Positions 31,069 through 38,394 of a stretch of 38,394 bases of DNA are shown piece by piece. Every line of letters begins with the position of its first letter. Positions within the stretch are counted from its first letter, which is position 1. Under the pieces are notes generated by a model. That model ran no database searches and was not told the DNA's origin. It worked only from the letters and a program-made list of their open reading frames with translations. The stretch lies in assembly GCA_035556555.1 (NCBI GenBank), contig DATMES010000064.1, positions 1 to 38,394 of the forward strand, in the 5' to 3' direction. A program made the translations under genes and the position numbers. Source of the DNA: Frankiaceae bacterium (GTDB lineage: Bacteria; Actinomycetota; Actinomycetes; BP-191).

Positions 31069-33423
31069 CTACGCCGTCCGCGTACGCCGCCGCACCAGCG
31101 ACAGCAGCCTGACCCGCGTCCGCGTCCGCGCCCTGTCGACGCCGTCGCCGACCGCCCGCACCGCCGCGACGATCCGCCGCACCGACGACGCAGGGAACAC
31201 CGTCGCCCGCAGCCGCGCCCACCGCGGCAGCGCCGCGATCATCGCCTTGCGCACGGTCCGTACGCCGCCGTCGAGGCCGTCCGCCGACGGCACGGTCCGC
31301 GCGTAGCGCGCGCGCTCCTCGGCAGCCGCGAGCCGCCGCACCTCGTCGGCCACCGGCCCGCTCAACGACGCCGCCGCCACGAGCCGCCGCGCCGCGCCGC
31401 GCGGGGAGTCCGCGTCGCGCAGCGGGTACCCCGCGTCCTCGGCCGCGTCGGCGAGCGACTCCCACGCCGCGTGGATCTGCCCAGCGCCGTCGGCCGCGAG
31501 GCCGCGCCGCCGCCGGCGGGTGCCCGCGCCCACGAGCGCCGGCGTCGCCGCGAGCAGCAGCACGCCACCGGCGGCCAGCGGCACGACCGGCACGCCGCCG
31601 TCGTCACCGCCGGCGAGGGCGGGGTTCGCCGGCGTGTCGTCCTCGATGTCGGGGACGTTCTGCGGCCTGGGGCTCGCCGTCGAGCTCGGCGCGGCCGACG
31701 GCTCGTCGGTCGGCGTCGCGTCCGGGGGGAGCGTCGCGCCCGGCGGGGACACCGGCGGCACGGCGTGCGGCGGCCGGACCGTCGTCCCGGCGCGCGGCGT
31801 CGGCTCGAAGCGCACCCACCCGGCCTGCGGGAAGTACAGCTCGGGCCAGGCGTGCGCCTCCTTGTTCGTGACGACGTACGTCCCGTCGTTGCGCAGCTTG
31901 CCCGGGGTGAAGCCGACGACGACGCGCGCCGGGATGCCCTTGAGGCGCGCGAGGTACGCCATCGTGGCGGCGTACTGCTCGCAGTAGCCGCGCTTCTCGG
32001 TGAGGAAGTGGGTCAGCGCGTCGACGCCGTTGGCCTGCGCGACGTTGTCGTCGTACGTGAACTGCCCGCTGCTGTAGAAGTACTCGTTGAGCGCGAGCGC
32101 GATGTCGTACGCGTTCTCCTTGCCCGTCGTGACCTCGGCCAGCACGTCGACCGCGATGTCGGGCGTCTGCGCGGGGACGGCGAGGTACTGCTCGCGGATC
32201 CGGCCGGGGATCTCGCCGGGGGCCTTGAGCTGGTCGACGGTGGGCTCGGGGATGCGCGACTCGGCGGTGAAGCGGACGCCGTTCGACTTGTTCTCCGCGG
32301 AGAACACGGAGTACCCGAACTCCTCGTACCGCCAGTCGCCGTCGACGTCGACGCGCGAGGGGATGTACGGGATCGGCAGCCAGTGCACCGCGAGGTCACG
32401 GACGGCGATGTCGTACCGGTGCGTCGGCGCGCTGATCAGGTCGAGCTCCTCCGGCTGCCGCAGCGGCTTGTCCTCGCCGACGCGGTGGTCGCTCTTGACG
32501 TCGCGCTTGACGAGGGACCACTCCTCGCCGTTGAACGCGTCGAGCGACGTCAGCCGCAGGTACTGGGGCTCGTCGGTACGCACCTCGAGCAGCGGGATGA
32601 TCCGGTCGTCGCGCAGCTGTGCCTTGATCTCGACGAGCGGGTTGATGACGGTCGCGGTCCGCGAGCCGTTGCCCCTGCCTGGCCACATGCCGCCGTTGCC
32701 GCGGAAGATGCCCTCGCCGACGTCCGGTACGAGCAGCGGCACGCAGAGCGCGAGGCCGACGGCGGCGGAGCCGATGCGCCGGCCGACGCGGACGACGTGG
32801 GACACGTCGGCGACGTCGTCGACGAGGTCCATGCCGGACAGCCGCCTGCCCCACCCGCGCGCGCGGTCGCGGCCCTCGGCGACGAGCAGCGTGAGGTAGC
32901 CGACGGCCGCCAGGACGAACGCGAAGACGTTGGCCTTGTTCGTCATCGTCGTCGGGATGAGGAACAGCGCGAGCAACGGCATCCCCGCGGCCACGGGCCG
33001 CCGCGTCCAGAACACGACGAGGTCGACGACCATCGCCACGACGAACACCCCGCCGGTCGCCAGCAGCGTCAGGGCCTCGGTCGCCTCGGCCGGCGGAGCC
33101 ATCTCGCGGAGGTCGGTGCCGGCGGCCGAGAGCAGGTCGCCGATCCCGCGCATGGTGTCGGGCGTGGGCAGCCCGGCCAGCGTCGTCTCGGGCACGAACA
33201 CCAGGCCGAGGAACGTCAGCATCGCCAGCAGCGACACGGCCGGCGCGAGGATGCCGGGCACGTCGAGGCGGCGCGCCGCCCAGCCGATCCCGAACGCCAC
33301 CAGGACGCCGAAGAGCGAGGGGAAGAACCACCGCTGCCTGTCGAACACCTGGCTCAGCGACATCATCGTCAGGATCACCGACGCCGCCGCCGCCGGCAGC
33401 ATCATCGACTGGCGGTTCGTCAT
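31069..33423 (-). CDS. Membrane transglutaminase-like protein (TgpA family)
   Basis: This 784-aa protein has several N-terminal membrane helices (residues about 10-240), then an extracytoplasmic part with the transglutaminase core: Cys in RGYCEQYAATMAYLARL, His in NKEAHAWPELYF, and FEPTPR where the third catalytic residue, usually Asp, is Glu. A Pro-rich linker, one more helix (VPVVPLAAGGVLLLAATPAL) and a cytoplasmic DUF4129-like tail follow. The ATG at 33423 overlaps the DUF58 stop (ATGA). With DUF58 and MoxR it forms a common three-gene set. Its substrate is unknown; a peptidase or cross-linking role at the cell surface is inferred. Confidence 0.92.
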   Translation of the reverse strand: MTNRQSMMLPAAAASVILTMMSLSQVFDRQRWFFPSLFGVLVAFGIGWAARRLDVPGILAPAVSLLAMLTFLGLVFVPETTLAGLPTPDTMRGIGDLLSAAGTDLREMAPPAEATEALTLLATGGVFVVAMVVDLVVFWTRRPVAAGMPLLALFLIPTTMTNKANVFAFVLAAVGYLTLLVAEGRDRARGWGRRLSGMDLVDDVADVSHVVRVGRRIGSAAVGLALCVPLLVPDVGEGIFRGNGGMWPGRGNGSRTATVINPLVEIKAQLRDDRIIPLLEVRTDEPQYLRLTSLDAFNGEEWSLVKRDVKSDHRVGEDKPLRQPEELDLISAPTHRYDIAVRDLAVHWLPIPYIPSRVDVDGDWRYEEFGYSVFSAENKSNGVRFTAESRIPEPTVDQLKAPGEIPGRIREQYLAVPAQTPDIAVDVLAEVTTGKENAYDIALALNEYFYSSGQFTYDDNVAQANGVDALTHFLTEKRGYCEQYAATMAYLARLKGIPARVVVGFTPGKLRNDGTYVVTNKEAHAWPELYFPQAGWVRFEPTPRAGTTVRPPHAVPPVSPPGATLPPDATPTDEPSAAPSSTASPRPQNVPDIEDDTPANPALAGGDDGGVPVVPLAAGGVLLLAATPALVGAGTRRRRRGLAADGAGQIHAAWESLADAAEDAGYPLRDADSPRGAARRLVAAASLSGPVADEVRRLAAAEERARYARTVPSADGLDGGVRTVRKAMIAALPRWARLRATVFPASSVRRIVAAVRAVGDGVDRARTRTRVRLLSLVRRRTRTA

Positions 33424-34682
33424 CGGATCGCTCCCGTACGAGACATCGCGACCTGCGGCCACAGGGACGCGAGCGTGGTGCCGTGGCGGGCCACGATGAC
33501 CCGCCAGCCGGCCTGGCGCAGCAGCGCGGCGCCGGACTCCATCGCCGCCTCGGTCTCGGCCTTCGCGCGCGGGCCGAGGTTGGTCCACGACGCCGAGTCG
33601 ACGAGCACGGCGATGCACGCGGACGCGGTGTTGCGCAGGCGACCGAGCGCCATCGCCTCCTCGGCGTTCAGCGTCCCGCAGACCGCGACGAGCAGCCCCT
33701 CGCCGCCGCCGTGGTTCATCCGCGCCGCCATGAGCGGGATCGACCCGCGCTTGGTCGGCTCGACGACGGCGAGCTGGTCGAGCAGCACCGCCTCGGCGGT
33801 CGACAGCGTCGTCCCCGCGAGGTCGATGCCGGTGTCGGTGACGAAGCGCAGCGTGTAGCCGTGCCGCGCGAGGTGCACGCCGATCGACGCCGCGGCCGCG
33901 ACCGACCACTCGAACGACGAGCCGGGCCCGTCGCCGTAGTGCGCGTTGGCCCGGGTGTCGAGCAGCAGCGTCGCGCGGCTCTGCCACGGCTGCTCCTCGC
34001 GGCGCACCATGAGCTCGCCGGTGCGCGCGGTGGACTTCCAGTGGACCTTGCGCAGGTCGTCGCCGTAGCGGTACTCGCGGGTCGACGCGTCGTCCTCGCC
34101 GGCGCTCGCGACCTGCCGCGCCTGCGTGTCGCCGCCGCCGGCCCACTCGCCGCCGAGGCCGGTGTGCGGCAGCGGCGAGACGACCGGCGTGACGACGAGG
34201 GTGTCGACCGCGGCGAACGACCGCGTCAGCTCGCAGAGCCCGAACGGGTCCGCCATGCGGATCGTCAGCGGGCCTACGCGGAACTTGCCGCGGACGTCGG
34301 AGCGGACGTTGTACGCGACCTCGCGCTTGCCGCCCGCCTCGACGCGGTCGAGGACGAAGCGCGGCTTGGCGCCCAGCGTGTACGACAGCGAGTCCTCGAC
34401 GAACAACAGCGACGTGGGGAGGCGGGAGACGTTCTCCAGGCGCAGGCGCACTTGGGCGGTGTGAGCAACCGGAAGCCTGCCCGGCACGAGCGTGCGTGTA
34501 CAGGAAAGGCGATACCTGGAACGGCTCACGTAGACGGCGGCGAGCACAGGCAGCGCGATGAGGAACGCGCCGATCTGCACGACGACGCGCTGCCCGACGA
34601 TGACCGAGCCGAGCCCGCACGCGATCCCCGCGGCGACGAACGACCGGCCGCGGACCGTGAGTCCGCGGAGTGGCTCGAGCAC
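33420..34682 (-). CDS. DUF58 domain protein
   Basis: This 420-aa protein has two N-terminal membrane helices (VAAGIACGLGSVIVG and GAFLIALPVLAAVYV), then a beta-rich domain and the DUF58 signature YRYGDDLRKVHWKSTARTGE (a von Willebrand A-like module). It is the partner of MoxR ATPases and may be a remodelling target or adaptor. The GTG at 34682 sits 12 bases after the moxR stop; the frame to 35276 above it is a shadow of moxR. It is coupled to the transglutaminase gene by a 4-base overlap. Confidence 0.92.
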   Translation of the reverse strand: MLEPLRGLTVRGRSFVAAGIACGLGSVIVGQRVVVQIGAFLIALPVLAAVYVSRSRYRLSCTRTLVPGRLPVAHTAQVRLRLENVSRLPTSLLFVEDSLSYTLGAKPRFVLDRVEAGGKREVAYNVRSDVRGKFRVGPLTIRMADPFGLCELTRSFAAVDTLVVTPVVSPLPHTGLGGEWAGGGDTQARQVASAGEDDASTREYRYGDDLRKVHWKSTARTGELMVRREEQPWQSRATLLLDTRANAHYGDGPGSSFEWSVAAAASIGVHLARHGYTLRFVTDTGIDLAGTTLSTAEAVLLDQLAVVEPTKRGSIPLMAARMNHGGGEGLLVAVCGTLNAEEAMALGRLRNTASACIAVLVDSASWTNLGPRAKAETEAAMESGAALLRQAGWRVIVARHGTTLASLWPQVAMSRTGAIR

Positions 34683-34693
34683 GGGCGTACCGC

Positions 34694-35671
34694 CTATCTC
34701 CCTGCGTGCGGGACGGGCACGCGATCCACGATCTCGGCGACGACGAGCTCGGTCTCCCGCCGTGCGATCTGCGCCTCGGCGGTCGGCAGCAGCCTGTGCG
34801 CGAGGACGGGCTCGGCCAGCGCCTGCACGTCGTCGGGGAGGACGAAGTCGCGGCCGTCGGTGGCGGCGTACGCGCGCGCCGCGCGGAGCAGGTGCAGCGC
34901 CGCGCGCGGTGAGGCGCCGAGCCGCAGGTCGGGGTGCGTGCGGGTGGCGTTGGCGATGTCGATGACGTACTTCTTCACCGCGTCGGCGACGTGGACGGTG
35001 CGGGTCGCGCCGATCATCTGCGCGACGGTCTCCGCGTCGGAGACGGGGACGAGCGAGTCGAGCGGGTCGGTGACGCCGTGGGTGTCGAGCATCGCCAGCT
35101 CGGCGCTCTGCGCCGGGTAGCCCATGGACACGCGCGCGGTGAAGCGGTCGCGCTGCGCCTCGGGGAGGGGGTACGTGCCCTCGTGCTCGATGGGGTTCTG
35201 CGTCGCGATGACCATGAACGGCCGGCCGAGGTCGTACGTCACGCCGTCGACCGTGACCTGCCGCTCCTCCATGCACTCCAACATGGCGGACTGGGTCTTG
35301 GGGGAGGCGCGGTTGATCTCGTCGCCGACGACGATGTTCGCGAAGATCGCGCCGGGCTTGAACTCGAAGTCCTGGCGTTCCTGGTTGAAGATCGAGACGC
35401 CGGTCACGTCGCTCGGCAGCAGGTCGGGCGTGAACTGGATGCGGCGTACGGAGCAGTCGATCGACCGCGCGATCGCCTTCGCCAGCATCGTCTTGCCGAC
35501 ACCGGGGACGTCCTCGATGAGGAGGTGGCCCTCGGCGAGGAGCACGACGAGGGCGAGACGTACCGCCTCCGTCTTCCCCTCGATGACCATCTCGACGTTG
35601 TCCTGGATGGCGCCGAAGCCGGCGGCGAGGGTGTCGAGATCGACAGCGGTACGCGTGGAACGCCGGGCCAC
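34694..35671 (-). CDS. MoxR family AAA+ ATPase
   Basis: This 325-aa chaperone-like ATPase has Walker A EDVPGVGKTML (Gly57 to Thr61), Walker B IVVGDEINRA, sensor ATQNPIEHEGTYPLPEAQ and the arginine-finger stretch DRFTARVSMGYP. The C-terminal lid domain ends VPHAGR. The GTG at 35671 follows AGAGGAG. As the first gene of a moxR-DUF58-tgpA operon it probably drives ATP-dependent activation of membrane or cell-surface machinery. About 100 bases separate it from the small zinc-ribbon gene upstream; I could not identify a firm promoter in that stretch. Confidence 0.95.
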   Translation of the reverse strand: MARRSTRTAVDLDTLAAGFGAIQDNVEMVIEGKTEAVRLALVVLLAEGHLLIEDVPGVGKTMLAKAIARSIDCSVRRIQFTPDLLPSDVTGVSIFNQERQDFEFKPGAIFANIVVGDEINRASPKTQSAMLECMEERQVTVDGVTYDLGRPFMVIATQNPIEHEGTYPLPEAQRDRFTARVSMGYPAQSAELAMLDTHGVTDPLDSLVPVSDAETVAQMIGATRTVHVADAVKKYVIDIANATRTHPDLRLGASPRAALHLLRAARAYAATDGRDFVLPDDVQALAEPVLAHRLLPTAEAQIARRETELVVAEIVDRVPVPHAGR

Positions 35672-35772
35672 CGGGTTCTCCTCTAGGGACGGAGTGCGCG
35701 TCGTTATGGCGACGGATTGTCAGACGAGTGTCGCAGACCCGGGCGTTCCCGTTGAGATGAGATTCGCAGTCG

Positions 35773-36027
35773 TTACCTCTGGAGGGCGAACAACCGCGTC
35801 GTCATGTCGTCGAACGTGTCCGGCAGGATGACCGTACGGCCGTCCGGCTGCCAGGGGGAGACCTCGCCGACGAGCGCCATGATCGTCTCGGCGCACGGGA
35901 CGCAGAGCGTCCAGCACTTCTCGACGAGCGTCGACAGGCCGGTCTCGTCGGTGGCGTTCTGCTCGATGATCAGGCGCTTGCCGTCGAACGTCTGGCGGCA
36001 GCGGGCACAGTCGTAGCTGATCGACAT
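35773..36027 (-). CDS. Small zinc-ribbon-like protein of unknown function
   Basis: This 84-aa protein has two Cys pairs, CARC near residue 7 and CVPC near residue 43, spaced like a zinc ribbon. It has a hydrophilic start (SISYDCARCRQTFDGK), no membrane segment and no further motif. The ATG at 36027 follows TGGAG with 6 bases between, which supports a real gene. It may be a DNA- or RNA-binding adaptor; nothing in the sequence fixes this. It diverges from a TetR gene. Confidence 0.75.
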   Translation of the reverse strand: MSISYDCARCRQTFDGKRLIIEQNATDETGLSTLVEKCWTLCVPCAETIMALVGEVSPWQPDGRTVILPDTFDDMTTRLFALQR

Positions 36028-36105
36028 CCGGCACTCCAGGGGGCTCTAGGTGGTCGCCCCGACCGTAACCCGACATCGACGTCGGAGTCGAGCAGCGCGC
36101 CCGTT

Positions 36106-36723
36106 ATGGCATGCTCCGCCACCGTGACGGAGAACTCCCCGGTCAGGACGACGCGCGGCGAGCGCACCCGGGCCAAGCTGCTCGACGCGGCACGCGAGGC
36201 GTTCGCCGGCGTGCCGTGGAGCCGCGCGCGGGTCGAGGACGTCTGCCGCGCCGCCGGCGTGGGGCACGGGACGTTCTACGCGTACTACGCCAACAAGGAG
36301 GCCGTGCTCGAAGCCCTCGTACGCCGCCACGCCACCGTGCTCTACCACCTCGCCGACGCCGACTGGACGACGGGCGACGTCGTGGAGGACGTACGGCGGG
36401 TCATCGCGGGCTTCGTGGCGCTGTCGGAGGAAGACCGGGACATCCGGGAGGTGTGGTTCGCGGCGGCGCCGTCGTCGCCCGAGCTGCAGGCGCTGGTGGG
36501 GGAGGTGCGGGGGCAGTTCGTGGGGCGGATCCGCGGCGCGCTGCTCGCGGCGCGGGACGCCGGGCTCGCGCGGGCCGACCTCGACGTCGACGTGGCCGCG
36601 ACGGCGCTGGCGGCGATGGTGGAGCAGTCGGTCGCGTTGTCCCAGGCGGGCGACGGCGTCCCGACCGACCGCCTCGTCGACGGCCTCACCGACCTCTGGG
36701 TCCACGCGGTCTACCGCCCGTGA
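36106..36723 (+). CDS. TetR family transcriptional regulator
   Basis: This 205-aa repressor has an N-terminal helix-turn-helix: RAKLLDAAREAFAG then VEDVCRAAGVGHGTFYAYYANK, the classical TetR layout (two adjacent helices). The C-terminal ligand domain is variable and its ligand is unknown. The ATG at 36106 was used; a GTG at 36124 is in frame, and neither has a clear Shine-Dalgarno sequence. The stop overlaps the start of a methyltransferase gene (GTGA), so the regulator and enzyme are probably made together and the regulator may control this pair. Confidence 0.92.
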   Translation: MACSATVTENSPVRTTRGERTRAKLLDAAREAFAGVPWSRARVEDVCRAAGVGHGTFYAYYANKEAVLEALVRRHATVLYHLADADWTTGDVVEDVRRVIAGFVALSEEDRDIREVWFAAAPSSPELQALVGEVRGQFVGRIRGALLAARDAGLARADLDVDVAATALAAMVEQSVALSQAGDGVPTDRLVDGLTDLWVHAVYRP

Positions 36724-37553
36724 GCGAGGACTTGGACGCCGTCGGCGTCAACCGCGTCTTCCACGACCACGAGTGCGTCTACTACGACGAGCGGTTCGCG
36801 ATCGTGCACGACTCCCGTACGGCGGCGCAGGCGCTGCGGGACGTGGAGTCGCTGCTCGGCCGGCCGCTGCGTACGGGGGAGCGGGTGCTCGACGCGGGCT
36901 GCGGCACCGGCTACCTCGCCGCGGGCCTGCGCCGCGCGCGGCCCGACGTGCTCGTCGTGGGGTCCGACCTGTCGGAAGGCATGCTCGGGGCGGCGTCGGC
37001 GGCCGGGGCCTCGCCGCTGGTGCAGGCGGACGCGACGCGGCTGCCGTTCGGCGATGGGTCGTTCGACCTCGTCGTCGCGCGCGGCGTGCTCCACCACCTG
37101 CCCGACGTGGCGGGCGCGCTGGCCGAGTGGCGGCGCGTGCTCGCGCCTCGTGGCGCCGTGGTGCTCGTCTCGGAGCCGACGCCCACCGTCGAGCGCCACG
37201 GCGGCGTGCTCGTCCGCGCGCTGCTGCCGTTGCTGCGCCGGCCGCTGTCGCCGGAGGAGGACTTCTGGGAGGTCGCCTCGATGGCGGCCAACCTGCACGT
37301 GTTCACCCTGGAGTCGCTCACCGCGCTGGCGCGCGACGCGGGCTTCTCCCGCGTGGACCTCGGGACCACGGACTTCGCGGACACGCTGCTCATCACGGCG
37401 TCGTACGTCTCCTGGGGCCGCCGCCCGGGGCTGGCACGGCTGTTCCCGTGGCGGTACGCCGACGAGGCAGCCCGCCTGGCCGACCGTCTCGTGTGGAACC
37501 GCGTGCTGCCGTCCCGCTGGCGCCACACCCTCGCCGGGGTCCTGCGCCCGTAG
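36720..37553 (+). CDS. Class I SAM-dependent methyltransferase (methyltransferase 11 type)
   Basis: This 277-aa protein has motif I VLDAGCGTGYLAAGL, motif II VVGSDLSEGML, motif III ADATRLPFGDGSFDLVVARG and HHLPDVAGAL after it, the standard UbiE-like arrangement. A C-terminal region of about 110 residues, including the LFPWRY stretch, may bind the acceptor. The start is a GTG overlapping the TetR stop. The substrate is unknown; small-molecule O- or C-methylation is typical. Confidence 0.9.
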   Translation: MSEDLDAVGVNRVFHDHECVYYDERFAIVHDSRTAAQALRDVESLLGRPLRTGERVLDAGCGTGYLAAGLRRARPDVLVVGSDLSEGMLGAASAAGASPLVQADATRLPFGDGSFDLVVARGVLHHLPDVAGALAEWRRVLAPRGAVVLVSEPTPTVERHGGVLVRALLPLLRRPLSPEEDFWEVASMAANLHVFTLESLTALARDAGFSRVDLGTTDFADTLLITASYVSWGRRPGLARLFPWRYADEAARLADRLVWNRVLPSRWRHTLAGVLRP

Positions 37554-37560
37554 CCGCGGC

Positions 37561-37636
37561 GCGACCTGGTGAACGGCGACGGACGCTGAGCACGAACTGG
37601 TGAGCCGCGACGTCGCTACTCACCAGTAACCGCGGA
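37561..37636. repeat. Second copy of the intergenic inverted-repeat family
   Basis: This stretch shares GCGACGTCGCTACTCACCAG and four further bases with the element at 11287-11365, plus two diverged copies of GAACTGGTGAACGGCGACG. CTGGTGA and GCGACG on the left pair with CGTCGC and TCACCAG on the right, closed by CCGCGG at both ends (37554-37559 and 37630-37635). It lies just after the methyltransferase gene and may terminate it. Confidence 0.55.
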
Positions 37637-37718
37637 CTGCGTGGTGTGTGGGCGCTCCACTCCGCCCCACCGGCGTGTCGCTCCCGCACGAGGATGTAGC
37701 GATGCCGTTACGCAGCGT

Positions 37719-37759
37719 GCACATCTTGTGCCGCGAACACGAGCACCCACTAGATGTGC
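37719..37759. other. Short inverted repeat in the leader upstream of mraZ
   Basis: GCACATCT (37719-37726) and AGATGTGC (37752-37759) are perfect complements around 25 bases. It lies in the 359-base gap 37554-37912 before mraZ. It might be a protein-binding site or a terminator; nothing else supports either reading. Confidence 0.3.
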
Positions 37760-37841
37760 CCGGAACGCCCTCCACCCGGCTCCACCCGCTCTGACCTGCG
37801 GTTTTGCGTCCTCAAGTCCCTCCGGGAAAGCGCCGATTCGC

Positions 37842-37869
37842 TTGACCGTGGTGCTAAGTGGAGTAGAGT
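37842..37869 (+). promoter_or_regulatory. mraZ promoter
   Basis: TTGACC (37842-37847), a 16-base spacer and TAGAGT (37864-37869) form a plausible sigma-A promoter 43 bases before the GTG of mraZ. The four GTGG repeats overlap it. Confidence 0.6.
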
Positions 37870-37881
37870 GGCGCACAGTGG
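37848..37881 (+). promoter_or_regulatory. MraZ operator: four GTGG repeats at 10-bp period
   Basis: GTGG occurs at 37848, 37858, 37868 and 37878, exactly 10 bases apart; three are AGTGGAG or AGTGGCG. Direct repeats one helical turn apart ahead of mraZ are the known form of MraZ operators. They cover the spacer and -10 box, so MraZ would repress its own operon. Confidence 0.8.
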
Positions 37882-37912
37882 AGAGACAACAGCGGGACGG
37901 GAGGTGGGGCCG

Positions 37913-38344
37913 GTGTTCCTCGGCACCCATCTGCCACGGCTCGACGACAAGGGCCGGCTCTTCCTGCCGGCCAAGTTCAGGGACGAGCTCGCGGAGGGTC
38001 TCGTGATCACCAAGGGGCAGGAGCGCTGCCTCTACGTCTTCCCGCTCGGCGAGTGGGGGCGGATCACCGAGGGCCTGCGCGCGGCGCCGGTCACCGGCAA
38101 GGCGCAGCGGGACTTCGGCCGGGTGCTGTTCGCGAGCGCGGCGCACGAGGTGCCGGACAAGCAGGGCCGGATCACGGTCCCTGGCCCGCTCCGCGAGTAC
38201 GCGGGCCTGGACCGCGACTGCGTCGTCATCGGCGCGAACACGCGGGTCGAGGTCTGGGACGCGGCGGCGTGGGACGCCTACCTCGCGCAGACCGAGCCGG
38301 CGTACGCGGAGCTCGCGGACGAGGTGATGCCCGGCGTGCTCTGA
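37913..38344 (+). CDS. mraZ: Transcriptional regulator MraZ
   Basis: MraZ is a ring-forming DNA-binding repressor at the head of the division and cell-wall gene cluster. The 143-aa protein has two AbrB-like SpoVT/MraZ repeats: the first holds [17 protein letters not shown], the second [20 protein letters not shown]; both carry the conserved D-x-(Q)-G-R core. The GTG at 37913 follows GGAGGTG and gives the standard length; a longer frame to 37754 has no family content. Ten-base-spaced GTGG repeats lie in the promoter. rsmH is expected to the right of the window. Confidence 0.97.
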   Translation: MFLGTHLPRLDDKGRLFLPAKFRDELAEGLVITKGQERCLYVFPLGEWGRITEGLRAAPVTGKAQRDFGRVLFASAAHEVPDKQGRITVPGPLREYAGLDRDCVVIGANTRVEVWDAAAWDAYLAQTEPAYAELADEVMPGVL

Positions 38345-38358
38345 GTGCATCCAGACGG

Positions 38359-38376
38359 GACCTCTGCCGTGAGGTC
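38359..38376. other. Small hairpin after mraZ
   Basis: GACCTC (38359-38364) pairs with GAGGTC (38371-38376) across a 6-base loop, about 15 bases past the mraZ stop. It may attenuate read-through into the next gene, which is beyond the window. Confidence 0.3.
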
Positions 38377-38394
38377 TCGAGCCCCGGGGGCACC

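Noticed and set aside
1-38394. CRISPR arrays, insertion sequences and prophage genes
   Set aside because: No regularly spaced repeats, transposase, integrase or phage structural motifs were found on either strand.

Overview
The window is a chromosomal stretch of a high-GC actinobacterium (class Actinomycetes). The evidence is very GC-rich codon use, frequent GTG starts, start/stop overlaps (ATGA, GTGA, TGATG), and lineage-typical families: a DUF3040 membrane protein, a SAV_6107-family HEPN protein, an Rv2175c-type DNA-binding protein, split lycopene cyclase CrtYc/CrtYd, and MraZ at the right edge where the division and cell-wall (dcw) cluster normally begins. I cannot name the genus. I see no tRNA, rRNA, CRISPR array, complete insertion sequence or prophage gene.

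Left part (1-12.3 kb). A tightly coupled five-gene operon carries two copies of a DUF1800-DUF1501 pair with a secreted cupredoxin between them. The DUF1501 proteins carry Tat signals and the DUF1800 proteins carry none. Next come a Gfo/Idh/MocA oxidoreductase, a secreted protein of unknown function, four tandem GNAT acetyltransferases joined by 4-base overlaps, a divergent Rv2175c-like/thiS/thiE operon, and a Tat-type lipoprotein with a thioredoxin-like fold.

Middle (12.3-27.2 kb). This is a dispersed carotenoid locus: crtYc and crtYd (lycopene cyclase), a CDP-alcohol phosphatidyltransferase, a GT2 glycosyltransferase, phytoene synthase, phytoene desaturase, a GGPP-type prenyl synthase and a membrane acyltransferase. 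Together these could make a cyclic carotenoid that may then be glycosylated or acylated. Inserted among them are a four-gene ECF sigma/anti-sigma/ABC-exporter operon, a secreted subtilase and a secreted Asp-box (BNR) protein.

Right part (27.2-38.4 kb). A promoter overlapped by a perfect actinobacterial LexA (SOS) box leads into a SAV_6107-family gene, a methyltransferase and DNA polymerase IV, suggesting a damage-inducible operon. Then come DUF3040, the MoxR-DUF58-transglutaminase trio on the minus strand, a small zinc-ribbon protein, a TetR regulator coupled to a second methyltransferase, and mraZ. The mraZ promoter carries four GTGG repeats at an exact 10-bp period, as expected for MraZ autoregulation.

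Gene ends are punctuated by long, GC-rich, U-tract-free inverted repeats. Some contain the stop codons of both flanking genes, and one sequence family recurs about 26 kb apart. The features most worth follow-up are the duplicated DUF1800/DUF1501/cupredoxin system, the SOS box, the ABC ATPase that appears to start at CTG, and a 234-bp element bounded by 25-bp inverted repeats.
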